From positions 62,001 through 126,000 of the forward strand of contig JAUNAC010000002.1 of the NCBI GenBank assembly GCA_030527825.1: DNA of 64,000 nucleotides. The letters are read 5' to 3'. The notes beneath the pieces were generated by a model that did no database searches, was not told where the DNA came from, and saw only the letters and a program-made list of their open reading frames with translations. Positions 34,564 through 43,343 of this stretch are shown piece by piece. A program made the position numbers and the translations under genes. Position 1 is the first letter of the stretch. Every line of letters starts with the position of its first letter. This stretch comes from Lautropia sp. GTDB taxonomy: Bacteria; Pseudomonadota; Gammaproteobacteria; Burkholderiales; Burkholderiaceae_E.

Positions 34564-35193
34564 ATGAAATTATTTCTTAACGAGACATCGCCTTTTGCCC
34601 GTTTTGTACTGATGGTCGCTGCCGAGCATGGCCGGGAGGATCTGCTTCTGGAGTGGGTTGACCCCTGGAACGCGACTGCGGACTTTCTGTCCCGGTCGCC
34701 GTTTTCAATGATTCCGGTGATGGAGACGGATCAGGGAAATCTCCTGCACGAGAGCGTATTGATGGCGCTCCATCTGTCAGAATCTCCCGTGACGGATGAG
34801 GCGCTGCTGGCGCGGCTTGGGTATTTCAAGACGTTGATGGAATGTTCATTCCGGGCGGTCATCCTTGGCAAATATGCTGCCGGCGAGGACTCCGTGCTGA
34901 GAAACCGCCGTCTGGCATCTGTCCGCCGCGGATTGCAGGGGGTTGAGCATACTGGCCTGCGCAGCGAAGTGTTTGGCAGCGAGCCGCCGGTTGATCTGGC
35001 CAGTCTGGCGGCCGCAGCGGCCCTCGACTATGTCAGGTTTCGTCTGGGCGCCCTGTTCGATGAATGTGCCGGGTCGTCAGTCAACGCGTTTTTGGCGGCT
35101 GCGTCGGCGCGCCGGTCGTTTGCACAAACCCGGCCGGAAAGTCTGGCGCTGCGTGGTGCCAGCCTCGGGGAGATGCTGGCTGCTTCCCGATGA
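34564..35193 (+). CDS. Glutathione S-transferase-like protein
   Basis: A 209-residue GST-fold protein: MKLFLNETSPFARFVLMVAAEH resembles the first strand and helix of the thioredoxin domain, FSMIPVMETDQGNLLHESV supplies the cis-proline and glutathione-binding ES, and the C-terminal helices contain DLASLAAAAALDYVRFRLG. AAGGAG lies 5 nt before ATG 34564. Unlike the GST at 31780 it lacks the catalytic-type Ser/Cys context beyond SPFAR, so activity is uncertain. Followed by an MFS gene in the same direction, 152 bp on. Confidence 0.8.
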   Translation: MKLFLNETSPFARFVLMVAAEHGREDLLLEWVDPWNATADFLSRSPFSMIPVMETDQGNLLHESVLMALHLSESPVTDEALLARLGYFKTLMECSFRAVILGKYAAGEDSVLRNRRLASVRRGLQGVEHTGLRSEVFGSEPPVDLASLAAAAALDYVRFRLGALFDECAGSSVNAFLAAASARRSFAQTRPESLALRGASLGEMLAASR

Positions 35194-35345
35194 TGTTTGT
35201 GCCCGGTGTGCGTAAAAGGCCGTGATTCATTGACCGTCCGGCCCATTGTGGCCGGCGCTCGCGCCTGCCCGCATGGCGCCGGCTGTACCTGCTTTTGCAT
35301 GGGGCCGCGCGGCATGGCCGGGGGCCCACAAGGAGACACAAGAAG

Positions 35346-36713
35346 ATGGATGGGAATATCAGGCGGTTTGCTCTGGCCGTTGGCGCGACAAGCTTTGGTT
35401 TTTCTCTGGTGCAGCTGGATGTGTCCATCGTCAACATTGCCTTGCCCCGGATCGGCAGCGATATGGGCATCCATATGTCGCACCTGCAGTGGGTGGTGGA
35501 TGCCTACGCGCTGGCGCTGGCTTCCTGCATGCTGTCGGGCGGATACCTGAGTGACCGCTTCGGGGCAAGGCCCGTGTATCTGGCCGGGATCCTGGTGTTT
35601 GGTCTTGCTTCCGGTATGTGTGGCCTGGCCGGATCCGTGATGCAGCTGACCCTGGCCCGGGCGATTCAGGGGGTGGGGGCAGCCATCATGTTGCCGAGTT
35701 CGCTGGTGCTGCTGAATGCGGCCACCGCCCACGACAGAAAACTGCGTGCCCTGGCGGTGGGCTACTGGACGGCGATCAGCAGTGTCTCCATTGCGGTCGG
35801 CCCGATTGTCGGGGCGTTCGTCATGTCGCTTGGCAGCTGGCGATGGATATTCTTTATCAACCTGCCCCTGTGTCTGATTGCCGGGGTCATGGCCCTTTAT
35901 GTGTCCGGCCCGCCGGAAGGCGTGAAGCGGGGCTTCAACCTGGTGGGCCAGATGTCCATCGCCCTTGCGCAGCTGTTCGTGATCGGTTCCCTGATTGAGA
36001 GCCGTGCCGCCGGATTGGGCGGGTTCTACTTGGTCGGTGCATTGATCCTGGGACTGGTCTGCCTGGGTGTTTACGTGATCTCGGAGCGGGCCAGCGCAAG
36101 CCCTCTCATTCCGGCGGATGTATGGCGGCTGGGGTTTTTCAGGGCCTGCCTGTTGTATGGTGTCGTCGCCAATTTCACCTACTACGGGATCATTTTCATC
36201 ATCAGCTTCTATCTTCAGGATGTCCTGCACATGACCCCGACGGTGGCGGGGTATGCCTATATACCGTTGACGCTGACCTTTCTTTTTTCCAATGTGCTTT
36301 CCGGGGCGCTGGTGTCCCGGTTCGGGTCGCGCTGGCCGATGGTTGGGGGGGCGCTGGTCGACGGGGTCGGGTTTCTATTGCTGTCGCAGCTGTCTGCAAA
36401 CGCCACTTTCCTGTCGCTGGTGTTGCCGTTCATGCTGGTTCCGGGGGGCATGGGGGTTGGGGTTCCTGCGATGACGACCGCGGTGCTGGAGAATGTCCCT
36501 GCTCATCATGCCGGGGTTGCCAGCGGTGCGCTCAACGCCGCCCGGCAGGCGGCGGGTGCGCTGGGCATCGCGGTGTTCGGTGCGTTTTCCGGTGAAGGGG
36601 CGGATGGCGTTCTGCAGGGGCTGCACCGCTCCGCGCTGCTGGCTGTGCTGCTGCTGCTGGTGGCGGCAGCCGTGGCCCATCGCCGTGTGCTGATTCCGGT
36701 CAGCCGGGCCTGA
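35346..36713 (+). CDS. MFS transporter, DHA2 family
   Basis: Inner-membrane drug or metabolite exporter of 455 residues. Helix 1 has LDVSIVNIALPRIGSDMG, loop 2-3 GGYLSDRFGARPVYL (motif A), and helix 5 the AVGPIVGAFVMSLGSWRWIFFIN stretch typical of the family. GGAG at 35331-35334 precedes ATG 35346. It may be co-transcribed with the GST-like gene upstream. Converges with the helicase gene, 35 bp apart. Substrate unknown. Confidence 0.87.
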   Translation: MDGNIRRFALAVGATSFGFSLVQLDVSIVNIALPRIGSDMGIHMSHLQWVVDAYALALASCMLSGGYLSDRFGARPVYLAGILVFGLASGMCGLAGSVMQLTLARAIQGVGAAIMLPSSLVLLNAATAHDRKLRALAVGYWTAISSVSIAVGPIVGAFVMSLGSWRWIFFINLPLCLIAGVMALYVSGPPEGVKRGFNLVGQMSIALAQLFVIGSLIESRAAGLGGFYLVGALILGLVCLGVYVISERASASPLIPADVWRLGFFRACLLYGVVANFTYYGIIFIISFYLQDVLHMTPTVAGYAYIPLTLTFLFSNVLSGALVSRFGSRWPMVGGALVDGVGFLLLSQLSANATFLSLVLPFMLVPGGMGVGVPAMTTAVLENVPAHHAGVASGALNAARQAAGALGIAVFGAFSGEGADGVLQGLHRSALLAVLLLLVAAAVAHRRVLIPVSRA

Positions 36714-36748
36714 TCGCACAGGCCCGGGAAGGGTCGGGTGCAGCGCGC

Positions 36749-38413
36749 TCAGGAAACGGCCAGCTGCAGCGCCAGGCAGCTTTCTGCGGCAGGCGAAAGA
36801 ACCAGTTCCACGGCCAGGTTCGAGCGGGTCATGCCCACGAACAGTGCGCGTCGCTCACGCTCGGTGAGGGTTTCGAAATCCAGCTCGGTGATCACCACGC
36901 CGGCCGCACTGCGCCCCTTGAAGCGGTGGATGGTTTCGACCAGCACGTCGCCGTGCGTCCAGATCGGGTCGCCGTCGGGGGTGTAGTCGCCGCTGAAACG
37001 GCGGGTCTCGAAAGGGCCCAGCCAGCGGGTGCGCAGGATGGTTGATTCGAAGCGGTCCCGGCCACTGAGCACCACGACATCCTTCATGGCGATGCCACGC
37101 TGCAGCAGGTTGCGCACGGCCTCGGCGGTTTCACGGATCAGGCCCTTTTCATTCTGGTAGACCCGGAAGGCGGGCAGTTCGCCGGCGTAGGGGCTGCGGG
37201 GGGTGATGGCCTGGTCGGACAGCCGCAGGGCATTGATGACTTCGCAGACCATGCGCGGGCTGCGGAAGTTGTCGTTGCAGGTCAGCGTGACCGCATCGGC
37301 CAGGTCGAAGCGGGCGCGCTCGTAGAGGCGCTGGGCGTCGTCTTCCAGCAGGTAGAGCCGCCCCGAGACCTTGAGTTGCGGGAGCAGGCTCTCGACCCAG
37401 GCCGGCTGGAAGTCCTGTCCTTCATCAATGACGATCAGGTCGTAGATCGGCTGTCGTTCGTCGGCGGCTTCGCAGTAGACCCGCGCCAGCAGATCGAAGT
37501 TGTCGGGGGCGGCAAAATCGGGCTCGCCGTAGTTGCGGCGGTAGTAGGTCACACATAGCTCGGAATAGCTGGTCACGTCGGCAACGGGCGGTGCCAGGCG
37601 GCTGATGTGGTCGGCCAGGGAGCGGTTGAAGCAGACATACAGGGCGCGCCCCCCGTTGCTGACGGCATCGCCGAGCAGGCGCAGGGCGAGCTGTGTCTTG
37701 CCCGAGCCGGCCGTGGCCTGAATGCGGATCAGCCCGTTGGGGGCCTGGATGCGGGGCACCCAGGTGGCCAGTCCTTCCGCCAGGCGCTGCGTGGTGCGTC
37801 GCAGCTGCTGATCGAGGGTGGACAGATCGACCGAGACCTGGAATTCATTCGAGAGAAAGCGGCGCAGCGATTCAACATCGCTCTGGGCGTCGCCGTGTCG
37901 CATCAGTTCCTGGACGCGGCTGCCCAGGAACGGGAAGTCGGCGGCGTCGATGATCCGGTCACGGGACAGGGCCACGATGTCGCCAGCCTCCAGCCGATAG
38001 TCGGGCAACACCAGGCAGTGGCTGACAAAGGCATGCAGACCCGCTTCCTTGAGACGGTGCAGCAGGGCGGCGCGCTGCACGGCAAGCTGGCGGCGCACGT
38101 CATGTTCACGGCTGCTGTAGAGTTTGAAGATTTCGCCGTCGCGCAGCTGCACGCCGCCGGCCTTGATTTCCATCAGCAGCAGGTGACCCGTCGGGCCCAG
38201 CACGACAATGTCGATCTCGCCGTGCCGGTCCTGGCCGTTTTCGATGGAATGCCAGGCAACGCTGTGAAAGATGTCATAGCCGGCGGGCAGGGATTCCTGC
38301 AGCCGCTCCAGTACATCCAGTTCCCGATACAGGCCCGTGTCCTGGCGGATGGCGTTGAGGCTGGGAGAAAGTGTGGCCATGAGCGGATCGATCCCGGAGA
38401 CAGATGGCCCCAT
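36749..38413 (-). CDS. NERD-domain SF1 helicase/ATPase
   Basis: A 554-residue protein with an N-terminal NERD domain (about 25-130), where GEIDIVVLGPTGHLLLMEIK shows the E-x-D and E-x-K residues of a nuclease-like fold, and a UvrD/Rep-type ATPase (about 225-550). The latter has QATAGSGKTQLALRL (Walker A, Lys239), YDLIVIDEGQDF (Walker B, Asp330/Glu331), and LFVGMTRSNLAVELVLS at the end. Likely a DNA- or RNA-processing enzyme. No partner gene or defence island is evident around it. ATG 38380 (MATLSPSL) is an equally good start. Function is inferred from domains only. Confidence 0.82.
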   Translation of the reverse strand: MGPSVSGIDPLMATLSPSLNAIRQDTGLYRELDVLERLQESLPAGYDIFHSVAWHSIENGQDRHGEIDIVVLGPTGHLLLMEIKAGGVQLRDGEIFKLYSSREHDVRRQLAVQRAALLHRLKEAGLHAFVSHCLVLPDYRLEAGDIVALSRDRIIDAADFPFLGSRVQELMRHGDAQSDVESLRRFLSNEFQVSVDLSTLDQQLRRTTQRLAEGLATWVPRIQAPNGLIRIQATAGSGKTQLALRLLGDAVSNGGRALYVCFNRSLADHISRLAPPVADVTSYSELCVTYYRRNYGEPDFAAPDNFDLLARVYCEAADERQPIYDLIVIDEGQDFQPAWVESLLPQLKVSGRLYLLEDDAQRLYERARFDLADAVTLTCNDNFRSPRMVCEVINALRLSDQAITPRSPYAGELPAFRVYQNEKGLIRETAEAVRNLLQRGIAMKDVVVLSGRDRFESTILRTRWLGPFETRRFSGDYTPDGDPIWTHGDVLVETIHRFKGRSAAGVVITELDFETLTERERRALFVGMTRSNLAVELVLSPAAESCLALQLAVS

Positions 38414-38507
38414 TGTGAGGGTCGGTCTGGGGGGCTACAGGCGGGGTCGTTCAAATGGCGGCTGCCGGCTGCCGGGAGGGCAGGGCGTAGCAGCCATGCA
38501 ACAGCGC

Positions 38508-39347
38508 TTAGTCAATGAGTTTCCAGGTCACGCCGGTGATAAAGCGGCGATCCATCTTGTAGACATTGGTGCCGGGGTCGCTGTTGTAACGAAGCTCGGC
38601 AGCAGCGGTCAGGGCCAGTTCACGGGTGATGGAGACGCTCAGGTCGGCCTGACACTCGGCCCGGATATCACGGTTACGGTTGACGGCTGGATAGAGCACC
38701 AGCCGCTGGTGCGCGGTGGTGGTGCTGGTGAGCTGATGATGGGATTCGGTGCCGAGCGTGAGTTCGGTACGTCCGTAGCGGGTGCGTGTCTGGTCGGCAA
38801 CCACCGTAGGGATGGTGTAGCGGTCTTCGGAATAGCCCAGGCCGGCAAAGAGGCTCCAGTCATCATTGGGGGTGGTGGTGACCTGGTAGCCGGCGCCTGC
38901 GGCTGCGGCCAGCCGGTGGCTCAGGTTGGCAATGCGGTCGCGGAACCAGCTTGCATTGGTAAAGATGTAATGACGTTCGCCGAGATTGCGCTTGCCCATG
39001 AACTCCAGCGTGCCGTTGTGGGCACTGGTTTTGTGGTTGCTGGTGTTGTAGAGGCCCTGGGCGCGAAAGGCGACGGTGTGATGGTTCGTCTGGCGGGCCA
39101 GGTCGTAGTGCAGATGAAAGCTGTTCAGATTGCTGTTGCCCGAGGCGACCGAAGCGCCGGCTCCCAGAATCTGCCGCCAGCGGCCATCAGGCTGGGTCTT
39201 GATCTGCGCCTGTACCACGCCGGGGTGTGCCAGCAGCATCGGCAACCCCAGCAGCAGGGCGGCCCGAAGGGAGACGGCCGGATGAGGGGCCGTGGTGTGA
39301 CGGCTGCTGCGGGGTGTGTCGGGGGAGGGGACGATGATGGTTTTCAT
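38508..39347 (-). CDS. DUF481 outer-membrane beta-barrel protein
   Basis: Predicted outer-membrane barrel of 279 residues with a long basic leader and signal peptide (SLRAALLLGLPMLLAHPGVVQA). The mature part follows the DUF481/YdiY pattern: GAGASVASGNSNLNSFHLHYDL, alternating strands, and a final RRFITGVTWKLID strand. In other bacteria such proteins respond to salt or envelope stress, but the role is unknown. It is divergent from purC, with 139 bp between. A shorter start at the second methionine near the signal peptide would be equally acceptable. Confidence 0.8.
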   Translation of the reverse strand: MKTIIVPSPDTPRSSRHTTAPHPAVSLRAALLLGLPMLLAHPGVVQAQIKTQPDGRWRQILGAGASVASGNSNLNSFHLHYDLARQTNHHTVAFRAQGLYNTSNHKTSAHNGTLEFMGKRNLGERHYIFTNASWFRDRIANLSHRLAAAAGAGYQVTTTPNDDWSLFAGLGYSEDRYTIPTVVADQTRTRYGRTELTLGTESHHQLTSTTTAHQRLVLYPAVNRNRDIRAECQADLSVSITRELALTAAAELRYNSDPGTNVYKMDRRFITGVTWKLID

Positions 39348-39486
39348 AAGACAGTCAAATATTCCGGCGGAGATCGAAGGGCATTGGGGTCAATAGGCTA
39401 CTTTACCGGATCGCGGGCTGTTATTCTTCGGGGTTGTCGGGCCCGTACCCGTTTGACCCGTCATTCGCATGAAGGAGTGTTGTTCC

Positions 39487-40392
39487 ATGAGTTCTGCCTC
39501 GTCTTCGCGTTTGCACTCGCTGCCGTTGCTGGCCAGCGGCAAGGTGCGTGACAACTACGCAGTGGGCGAGGATCGCCTGCTGATGGTGACTTCCGACCGG
39601 CTCTCGGCTTTTGACGTCATCATGGCCGAACCCATCCCGGACAAGGGGCGGGTGCTGAACACGCTGGCGCTGTTCTGGTTTGACCGGCTCAGGCATGTGA
39701 TTCCCAATCATCTGACCGGCGTGGCGCCGGAGTCGGTGGTGCAGCCGGACGAGATCCCGCTGGTCGAAGGCCGTTCCATGCTGGTCAAGCGCCTGCGGCC
39801 CATTCTGGTGGAGGCGGTTGTGCGCGGCTATCTGGTCGGCTCGGGCTACCGGGAGTACCAGAACGAGGGCAGCGTGTCAGGCATTGCGCTGCCACCGGGC
39901 ATCGCCCAGGCCGAGCAGCTGGACGAGCCGATCTTCACCCCGGCCGCCAAGGCCGAGCTCGGTCAGCACGACGAGAACATCACGTTTGATGACATGGTCA
40001 CCCGCATTGGCGGGGACCTTGCCGAGCAGATCCGCAGCGTGAGCCTGACGCTGTACCGTGAGGCCAGTGAATATGCGGCTACCCGCGGCATCATCATTGC
40101 CGACACCAAATTCGAGTTCGGCCTTGATGAATCGGGCCAGCTGGTGCTGATGGATGAAATCCTCACGCCGGATTCATCGCGCTTCTGGCCAGAGGATCAG
40201 TATCGGCCTGGCATCTCGCCCCCCAGCTTCGACAAACAGTTTGTGCGTGATTACCTGGACACGGTCAAGACCTGGAACCGTGAACCGCCCCCGCCCCCCC
40301 TGCCGATGGCTGTGATCGAAGCAACCAGCAACCGTTACCGGGAAGCCTATGAGCGGTTGACCGGCCAGTCTCTTGAATCGGAAAAAGCATGA
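39487..40392 (+). CDS. purC: Phosphoribosylaminoimidazole-succinocarboxamide synthase
   Basis: SAICAR synthetase of de novo purine synthesis, joining aspartate to CAIR with ATP. Recognised from [49 protein letters not shown], the ATP/metal region [13 protein letters not shown] and [17 protein letters not shown]. This is the ~300-residue form common in proteobacteria. ATG 39487 follows AGGAG at 39473-39477. It overlaps purE by 4 bp, heading a purC-purE-purK-sua5 operon. Confidence 0.96.
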   Translation: MSSASSSRLHSLPLLASGKVRDNYAVGEDRLLMVTSDRLSAFDVIMAEPIPDKGRVLNTLALFWFDRLRHVIPNHLTGVAPESVVQPDEIPLVEGRSMLVKRLRPILVEAVVRGYLVGSGYREYQNEGSVSGIALPPGIAQAEQLDEPIFTPAAKAELGQHDENITFDDMVTRIGGDLAEQIRSVSLTLYREASEYAATRGIIIADTKFEFGLDESGQLVLMDEILTPDSSRFWPEDQYRPGISPPSFDKQFVRDYLDTVKTWNREPPPPPLPMAVIEATSNRYREAYERLTGQSLESEKA

Positions 40393-40931
40393 GCCAGTCG
40401 CAGCAGTTGACGCCGTCCGCCCCCATGACCCAGACGCAGGATAGCCACTCTCCGCTGGTGGGGGTGGTGATGGGGAGCAGTTCCGACTGGGATGTGATGC
40501 AGCACGCCGTTCATGTGCTCAAGCAGTTCGGCGTGCCGCACGAGGCACAGGTGGTGTCGGCGCACCGGATGCCGGACGATATGTTCACGTATGCGGAGGA
40601 AGCGCCCGGTCGCGGCCTGCAGGTCATTATCGCCGGCGCGGGCGGAGCTGCGCACCTGCCGGGCATGCTGGCAGCCAAGACCATCCTGCCGGTGCTGGGT
40701 GTGCCGGTGCCGAGCCGTCACCTGCATGGGCAGGATTCGTTGCTGTCCATCGTACAGATGCCGCGCGGGGTGCCGGTGGCAACCTTCGCCATTGGTGAGG
40801 CAGGGGCGGTCAATGCCGCGCTGTTTGCGGTGGCGCTGCTGGGTCTGTCACGGCCGGAGCTGAGCACGGCGTTGACCGCCTACCGTCGCAGCCAGACCAA
40901 GGCGGCACGCCAGATGGAGTTGCCCCAATGA
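40389..40931 (+). CDS. purE: N5-carboxyaminoimidazole ribonucleotide mutase
   Basis: Converts N5-CAIR to CAIR. Class I PurE core: [63 protein letters not shown] and [20 protein letters not shown]. The catalytic His is in SAHRMP. The first ~20 residues are an unconserved Ser/Gln-rich leader. It shares 4 bp with purC and 4 bp with purK, implying tight translational coupling with its pathway partners. Confidence 0.96.
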   Translation: MSQSQQLTPSAPMTQTQDSHSPLVGVVMGSSSDWDVMQHAVHVLKQFGVPHEAQVVSAHRMPDDMFTYAEEAPGRGLQVIIAGAGGAAHLPGMLAAKTILPVLGVPVPSRHLHGQDSLLSIVQMPRGVPVATFAIGEAGAVNAALFAVALLGLSRPELSTALTAYRRSQTKAARQMELPQ

Positions 40932-42199
40932 GTGCACCTGCTGCACCACGACGCAACGGCCGGCCGGCCCGGCTGGCTTTCCATGAGCCTGTGCCGTCGC
41001 CTGCCCCTCTGGCCTGGCCGGTGCTGGCGCCGGGAAGCTGGCTGGGTGTGATGGGGGGAGGGCAGCTGGGCCGGATGTTCTGCCAGGCGGCCCAGCGTCT
41101 GGGTTATCGCGTCTGTGTGCTGGATCCTGGCACGGACAGCATCGCCGGGCGGGTGGCCGACCGGCATATCCGTGCCGACTATCTCGATGACAGCGCGCTG
41201 GTTGAGCTGGGCACGCTTTGCGGGGCGGTCACGACCGAGTTCGAAAATGTGCCGGCCGCGGCCATGGAGCGTCTGGCGATGCTGACCCGGGTGGCGCCGT
41301 CGGGCGCCTCGGTTGCCATCGCCCAGGACCGGGTGGCCGAGAAGGCGTTCCTGACGCAGGCCGGGGTGCCGGTGGCACCGTATCGGGTGATTGAAACGCA
41401 TGCGGACATCGACGGGGTACCGGATACGCTGTTTCCCGGTATCCTGAAGGTCGCCCGGCTGGGCTACGATGGCAAGGGCCAGGCGCGGGTCGCCTCGCCG
41501 GAGGACGCGCATCTGGCATTCGACCGGTTTTCGCCGGGGGGCAGCGCGCGGGGGCCGGTCTGCGTGCTGGAGCAGCAGGTACCGCTGGCGGCCGAGGTGT
41601 CGGTGCTGCTGGCGCGGGGAGCAGATGGCGAGGTGGCGGTCTATCCGCTTGCGGGCAATGAACATCGTCAGGGCATCCTGGCGGTCAGCACCGTTCCTGC
41701 GCAAATCAGTGAAGACGTGGCCGGGCAGGCCCGTGCCGCAGCGGTCGCGCTGGCGGAGCGCCTGGACTATCGCGGTGTCCTGTGCATCGAATTCTTTGTG
41801 CTGCAGGATGGCAGGCTGCTGGCCAACGAGATGGCGCCACGCCCGCACAATTCCGGGCACTGGACGCTGGATGCAGCCGGCTGCAGCCAGTTCGAGCAGC
41901 AGGCGCGTGTCATGGCCGGTCTGCCGCTGGGTGACACGACCCAGTCCAGTCCGGTGATCATGCTCAATATTCTGGGCAATGCCTGGTATCCCGGCGCTGC
42001 CGGCGGGGAGGCGGTGGAACCGGACTGGCCGGCCATCCTGGCCTGTCCCGGGGCCCGCCTGCATCTGTACGGCAAGGAAGATGCGCGCATTGGCCGCAAG
42101 ATGGGGCATGTCAACATCGTGGCCGGGCATCTGGATGCCGTCCGGGAGCAGGCAGCCGGCATCGGCATGCTGGTGGCTCAGCCCCTGGCAGATACCTGA
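40928..42199 (+). CDS. purK: N5-carboxyaminoimidazole ribonucleotide synthase
   Basis: ATP-grasp enzyme making N5-CAIR from AIR and bicarbonate; its product is used by PurE. Seen in [35 protein letters not shown], the ATP-grasp lid [36 protein letters not shown] and [20 protein letters not shown] ~35-residue N-terminal extension (rich in Pro/Ala/Arg) precedes the domain. Overlaps purE by 4 bp; the next gene starts at the base after its stop. Confidence 0.96.
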   Translation: MSAPAAPRRNGRPARLAFHEPVPSPAPLAWPVLAPGSWLGVMGGGQLGRMFCQAAQRLGYRVCVLDPGTDSIAGRVADRHIRADYLDDSALVELGTLCGAVTTEFENVPAAAMERLAMLTRVAPSGASVAIAQDRVAEKAFLTQAGVPVAPYRVIETHADIDGVPDTLFPGILKVARLGYDGKGQARVASPEDAHLAFDRFSPGGSARGPVCVLEQQVPLAAEVSVLLARGADGEVAVYPLAGNEHRQGILAVSTVPAQISEDVAGQARAAAVALAERLDYRGVLCIEFFVLQDGRLLANEMAPRPHNSGHWTLDAAGCSQFEQQARVMAGLPLGDTTQSSPVIMLNILGNAWYPGAAGGEAVEPDWPAILACPGARLHLYGKEDARIGRKMGHVNIVAGHLDAVREQAAGIGMLVAQPLADT

Positions 42200-43255
42200 A
42201 TGACAGATCAGGTCACAGACGGCGATCTGGCCCGGGCGGTGGCCATACTGGCGGCCGGGGGCGTGATCGGCCTGCCGACCGAAACGGTCTATGGCCTGGC
42301 GGCCGATGCCGCCCATGCGGCGGCCGTGGCGAGCATTTACCGTATCAAGGGCCGCCCGGCCGACCATCCGCTGATTGTGCACGTGGCCAGTCTGGCGGTT
42401 GCGGCCCAATGGGGTGAATGGACGCCGTCAGCCCAGCGCCTGGCCAGTGCCTTCTGGCCGGGGCCGCTGACGCTCGTGCTGAAACGACGGCACGACGCAC
42501 CGCCCTATGCCAGTGCCGGCCAGGACACGGTGGCACTGCGCATGGCGGCACACCCGGTTTTTCAGCGGCTGATGCAGGCGCTGGCCGTGGTGGGAATCAC
42601 TGGCCTGGCAGCGCCCTCGGCCAACCGTTTTGGTCGCATCAGCCCCAGCTGTGCCGCCCACGTCCGCAGCGGGCTGGGTCAGGCCGTGCCGCTGGTGCTG
42701 GACGGCGGGGCGGCCAGCGTGGGGGTGGAATCCACGATCGTCGATCTGTCCCGGGGCACGCCGGTGCTGTTGCGTCCGGGCGGCATTGGCCTGCAGGCGC
42801 TGACTGACTGTCTGGGCCAGCCCGTCCGATTGGCGGACACGCTGGCCAGTGCTGACGTCGATGCGCCGCGAGTGCCTGGGGCGCTGCCTTCGCATTACGC
42901 GCCGTCGGTGCCGCTGCGTCTGCTGCCAGCCGGGGTGCTAGACGAGCGGCTGAGGCAACGGGCCGAGGCGCTGGCGCATGCCGGTGCTACCGGTACGTCT
43001 GCGTCCGGGGAGACAGGGGCAGACTGGTCCGGGCTGCGTCTGGCGGTCTGGAGCCCACGGCCGCCGGTGCCGCAAACGGGGCTGGTCTGGCGCCGGCAGC
43101 CGGACGATGCCGCGGAGGCGGCCCGCCAGCTGTATGCCGCCCTGCACCAGCTTGATGCGCTGGCCGCCGACTGCATTCTGGTGGCGCAACCACCCGATAC
43201 CCCGGCCTGGCGGGCCGTGCGAGACCGTCTGCAGCGGGCGGCCGCAGCGGCCTGA
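42200..43255 (+). CDS. tsaC: L-threonylcarbamoyladenylate synthase (Sua5/YrdC)
   Basis: Makes threonylcarbamoyl-AMP for the t6A37 modification of ANN-decoding tRNAs. The YrdC domain (1-200) has VIGLPTETVYGLAADA, RIKGRPADHPLIVHV, SANRFGRISPS and ESTIVDLS; RPGGIG and PGALPSHYAPSVPLRLL introduce the Sua5-type C-terminal domain, so this is the two-domain Sua5 form (351 residues). Its start directly follows the purK stop. Linkage of this gene to purEK is common in Burkholderiales. The last ~100 residues are divergent and GC-rich. Confidence 0.93.
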   Translation: MTDQVTDGDLARAVAILAAGGVIGLPTETVYGLAADAAHAAAVASIYRIKGRPADHPLIVHVASLAVAAQWGEWTPSAQRLASAFWPGPLTLVLKRRHDAPPYASAGQDTVALRMAAHPVFQRLMQALAVVGITGLAAPSANRFGRISPSCAAHVRSGLGQAVPLVLDGGAASVGVESTIVDLSRGTPVLLRPGGIGLQALTDCLGQPVRLADTLASADVDAPRVPGALPSHYAPSVPLRLLPAGVLDERLRQRAEALAHAGATGTSASGETGADWSGLRLAVWSPRPPVPQTGLVWRRQPDDAAEAARQLYAALHQLDALAADCILVAQPPDTPAWRAVRDRLQRAAAAA

Positions 43256-43343
43256 GGCATGAAAAACGCTCGCCGGGGCGCGACATTTCCGGGGACACGG
43301 CATACCATGCTCTCTTTCTGTTGCTGTACTGGAGCTCTTACCG

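Noticed and set aside
40880-42409. Open frame (509 codons) opposite purK
   Set aside because: Rich in His/Arg/Gln with no domain; purK on the other strand explains the coding signal.
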